Source of the DNA: Apostichopus californicus
Lineage: Eukaryota > Echinodermata > Holothuroidea > Aspidochirotida > Stichopodidae
Assembly (NCBI GenBank): GCA_020650975.1
Contig: JAIPMN010003046.1
Span: 2,504-33,906 of the forward strand
Direction of reading: 5' to 3'
Length of the DNA stretch: 31,403 nt
Shown here: piece after piece, positions 28,290-31,403 of the stretch
How the letters are laid out: each line of letters opens with the position of its first letter
Numbering within the stretch: the stretch's first letter is position 1
Notes under the pieces: model-generated
Databases searched by the model: none
What the model was told of the DNA's origin: nothing
The model's input: only the letters and a program-made list of their open reading frames with translations
Made by a program: the position numbers and the translations under genes

Positions 28290-29290
28290 TGGCAGCAACA
28301 GAACTAGCTCCAGCTGATAACCCTGAACTTAAAGAGCTCCTATCACATACAAACTGAATATCTGTGTTGTCAGTTATTGGATAATGTATGATGTAACTAT
28401 CATTGCTGTTTGGTTCAGGTTTGGGGAGGGGGAGGGGAGGGGGAAATCGCTGCAACAGAACTAGCTACAGCTGATAACCATGAACTTAAAGAGCTCCTAT
28501 CACATACAAACTGAATCTCTGTGTTGTCAGTTATTGGATAATGTATGATGTAACTATCATTGCTGTTTGGTTCAGGTTGGGGGAGGGGGAGGGGAGGGGG
28601 AAATCGCTGCAACAGAACTAGCTCCAGCTGATAACCCTGAACTTAAAGAGCTCCTATCACATACAAACTGAATCTCTGTGTTGTCAGTGATTGGATAATG
28701 TATGATGTAACTATCATTGCTGTTTGGTTCAGGTTTGGGGAGGGGGAGGGGAGGGGGAAATCGCTGCAACAGAACTAGCTACAGCTGATAACCATGAACT
28801 TAAAGAGCTCCTATCACATACAAACTGAATCTCTGTGTTGTCAGTTATTGGATAATGTATGATGTAACTATCATTGCTGTTTGGTTCCGATTGGGGGAGG
28901 GGGAGGGGAGGGGGGAATCGCTGCAACAGAACTAGCTCCAGCTGATAACCATGAAATTCAAGAACTCTCTCACATACAAACTGAATGTAGTCAGTGATTG
29001 GATCATGCATGTAAATGTCGCTTGGTTCAGGTTGGGGGGGGGGGTGGGAGGTAGAGGATGGGTGGAGTGGGAGGAATGGCTGCAACAGAACTAGCTCCAG
29101 CTGATAACCATGAAATTCAAGAACTCTCTCACATACAAACTGAATATCTGTGTAGTCTGTGATTGGATAATGAATGATGTAACTGTCATTGCTGTTCAGA
29201 TCAGTTAGGGGTTGGTGAGGGGAAGGGGGCCGAGGAGAGGAATGGCTGCAACCGAAATAGCTCCAGCTGATAACACTTGGATTTGGAGAA
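28290..29290 (+). repeat. Tandem array of ANKRD39-tail units (copy A')
   Basis: Seven units. The first five start exactly 157 bp apart (CAACAG at 28296, 28453, 28610, 28767 and 28924). The sixth is at 29083 and a degenerate seventh at about 29249. Each contains the antecedent of ANKRD39 residues PADNPELKELLSHTN plus stop, the GATTGGATAATG tail and a G-rich spacer (GGGGAGGGGGAGGGGAGGGG). There are no ANKRD39 exons 1-2 upstream. Confidence 0.96.
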
Positions 29291-29552
29291 CTTCTGTTTA
29301 AAGCTTTGGGTATCAGATGAAAAGGGAAAGGACCAAAGCGGAATTCGGTTTTGATAAACAGTGCGGCAGTTGTGAACAGAATGGTATACTGTCAATGATG
29401 CCATACTGTGAGCTACAGATATAAAATTTATTTCAAAAGCTACAAACTAACGCAATTATCATTTTAAAAGAAGTGTCTTCCTTTAGACTCGTTTCTTGTT
29501 TTGTTTGTTTACTGTCTTTCGCCGTTTGAAATTTCATCACAGTATCAATAGG
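29262..29552 (+). repeat. Duplicate of the ANKRD39/SOCS-gene intergenic tail (20740-21020)
   Basis: Closely similar to 20740-21020, which holds the 3' UTR and poly(A) signal of the ankyrin/SOCS-box gene. Similarity stops at CAGTATCAATA (about 29550), 46 bases short of where that gene's stop codon would be, and block B' begins at once. Confidence 0.92.
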
Positions 29553-29841
29553 TCTATGTTTTCAATTCTTACGGCAAACATATCGACAGGAGGATACGGG
29601 TATTAACTAATATTTTATATACGTACTGGCTGCCTCACAAAACTTTGCAAAGCAATTCTATCCCGGCTGCATATAAGTACCCGCAGAATAAAGGGTCTTG
29701 TGTAGAAATTTTTTTCTCGCGGTGTTCTTATCGAGTATATATAGCTGTTCACTTGATTATTGAATTGTAGAGAGTAAGCACATGTACTCGAAAATAGTTG
29801 AGCAATACCGTTGTTATCGTCAATTCTCTTTACCACCGTAA

Positions 29842-30325
29842 ATGGTTGAGGATAGCAAAAAAGCCTGTAGCAATATGAAGACTAGCGAACCAATATCTGA
29901 TGATTCGAAGGTATTTTTGAGAAGAATATTAGGGATAGTGCCTTGCATTGGGTTCATTATCGGTATAGTGATAGGTACGGGTATATTTGTGTCCCCTAAG
30001 GGAATTCTGAGGGGTGTGAACGGTTCCGTGGGATTAGCATTTATAATATGGATCGTGTGTGCCGTCCTTTCTCTATTTGGTGGACTATGTTACGCGGAAC
30101 TCGCAGCGATGTTCTCTAAATCTGGTGGTGAATTCACATACATCAAAGAAGCATTCGGTCCTACTCTGGCCTACCTACGCGTGTGGACAGTGTTAATGAT
30201 TCTCTCTCCAGCCGATATGGCGATCCAGTCACTCACCGTGGCGACGTATCTAACCACGCCTTTCCTCGGACAGTGTACGGAGACGCCATATTGGACTGTC
30301 CGACTCGTCGCCCTTTGCGTAGTTA
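29842..30325 (+). CDS. SLC7-type amino-acid transporter, first coding exon (copy 2)
   Basis: Same length as copy 1 (484 nt), with the same start and the donor GTTA|GTAAGT at the matching base. It keeps the usual SLC7 residues SPKG and CYAEL, where copy 1 has Thr. Other differences from copy 1 are few (IL for II, AA for AT, and CTETPYWTVRLVALCVV for CTDAPYWSVRLIALCVF). No exon 2 is seen before the window ends, so downstream exons should lie to the right. This copy is the better candidate for the working first exon. Confidence 0.88.
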
Positions 30326-31403
30326 GTAAGTAAATGCAATTTAACAGGGTCATGAAGTGTTTGTACAAACAGAATATATCATACATTATCTGCTCGCCTT
30401 GTATCATCCACGATTTCGTAACCCCCTCCCTACCCCATCCCGTCCTCTAACGCCAATGAGACTCGCATGACTTTGCCTCTCCAACAAGGTTTTGCTATTC
30501 CCTTTTCCCTTCTATGCGGTTAGATAATTCTCTTTGCCCGAACTTTTCCGCTCCAATTTTGCCTGGATGCCTCCATCCTTCTTCCCAAATGTCTCGTCAC
30601 TACACCCCACGCCCCCCCCCCCCCGCATCAATATAGTATATACATGTTTATTTTAATTCTAAGAAGAGAGTGAACAAACTAACTAGCTCTAGTCCGGCCT
30701 AAGTAGAGCACACCACAAGCGCCTTGGCGCAAAGCCTTAATCGGTGGGGTCTAGGGGCCCACCTTATGGTTTAGAAATGTACATGTTCCAAAATGGAAAG
30801 GTAAAATAAGAAACTTTTATTCAGTAAAATCACTTTGCTTGGGGGAAACTAGGACTTACTTTTAAGATCTGCTTTATTCATTGTTTTATACTATAGGTAC
30901 TATAGGGTAATTGGAGATATAAAAGCAACCTATAGGGATATGCTGATGGTAGCCGTAGTTTATATATGCTGAGGCGAAGCATATAGGGAATTGAGGTGTA
31001 AATTAATTGTAAGATTTGTGTTATCATTATTTGTTATTTGTATTGCAGGTTCTTTTCGAATATAACAAATATTGTTCACTGGTGCTGTGCATTATATTAC
31101 TCATTAAAGGTGTATGGTCTACCGAGGTGTCCCTGCATTTCTTAACAAAACAGACATCACCATTCACTTTGCAAACTCAGATATATAGTTCTGACTTGGG
31201 ATGGGGTCGACGGATCAACGAATCAGTGTTCAATGACATATCCAGTGTAACGCATTCAGCTGCGATTCCTGTAAAGAGTATACTTGAATACAACACATAC
31301 TGTTCACTACGGTAGCTTTGTATTATGTAACAAGATAGATGTGGATTGCAATAACAGTGGTCTTTGTACTTCTTTTCGAACGGACATGACGAATTCTATA
31401 TAT
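30326..31403 (+). other. Presumed first intron of the SLC7 gene (partial)
   Basis: C/T-rich start, poly(C) at about 30611-30623, then AT-rich sequence with the direct-repeat pair described for block B. No further exon is recognised. Confidence 0.6.

Larger units (their letters stand above)
29553..31403 (+). repeat. Segmental duplication block B' (second copy, runs off the window)
   Basis: Homologous to 24776-27740, including the 5' flank, the SLC7 exon, the C-rich intron start, the AGCTTTGTATTATGT repeats and the final TTCTTTTCGAACGGACATG. The end of the homology lies beyond the window. Confidence 0.93.

Overview
This is an AT-rich, repeat-rich animal nuclear contig with long introns, GT-AG splicing, tRNA-derived SINEs, hAT-type MITEs and minisatellites. 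The two best-recognised genes (ZRSR2 and ANKRD39) are conserved animal genes. The repeat style suggests a marine invertebrate. An echinoderm such as a sea cucumber is my guess, but nothing here proves the clade.

Layout: (1) 1-3230: possible last exon of a plus-strand gene at 372-419, then non-coding sequence. (2) 3824-17589, minus strand: a complete ten-exon ZRSR2 gene (minor-spliceosome 3' splice-site factor) rebuilt from conserved peptides. The coding exons sum to 2178 nt (726 codons with stop) with every splice phase compatible. Its introns carry a tRNA-SINE, a 0.6 kb minisatellite, two hAT MITEs, a foldback element and a 1.4 kb DNA transposon whose left end is an array of 42-bp palindromic units. 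(3) 18678-20172, plus strand: a complete three-exon ANKRD39 gene (183 aa), head-to-head with ZRSR2. (4) 20173-20760: the last coding segment of ANKRD39 repeats in tandem behind the gene. (5) 21066-23269, minus strand: a three-exon ankyrin-repeat gene with a SOCS-box-like C-terminus (419 aa), convergent with ANKRD39. (6) 24535-24717, minus strand: a SINE-like element headed by the 5' end of U2 snRNA. (7) 25061-25544, plus strand: a first coding exon of an SLC7-type amino-acid transporter. (8) 28290-31403: a second copy of blocks (4) and (7), joined directly at about 29552. The intervening 3.76 kb (the whole SOCS-box CDS and the U2-SINE) is missing from this copy, and the window ends inside it.

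The genes do not form a pathway; they are ordinary neighbours. The interesting biology is structural. A coding exon tail has become a minisatellite and been copied 8 kb away. The transporter first exon has been duplicated with its upstream region. A hAT insertion has its empty site preserved in the paralogous copy. There is also a probable U2-headed retroposon and a palindrome-array transposon. I found no CRISPR, viral or prokaryotic system.
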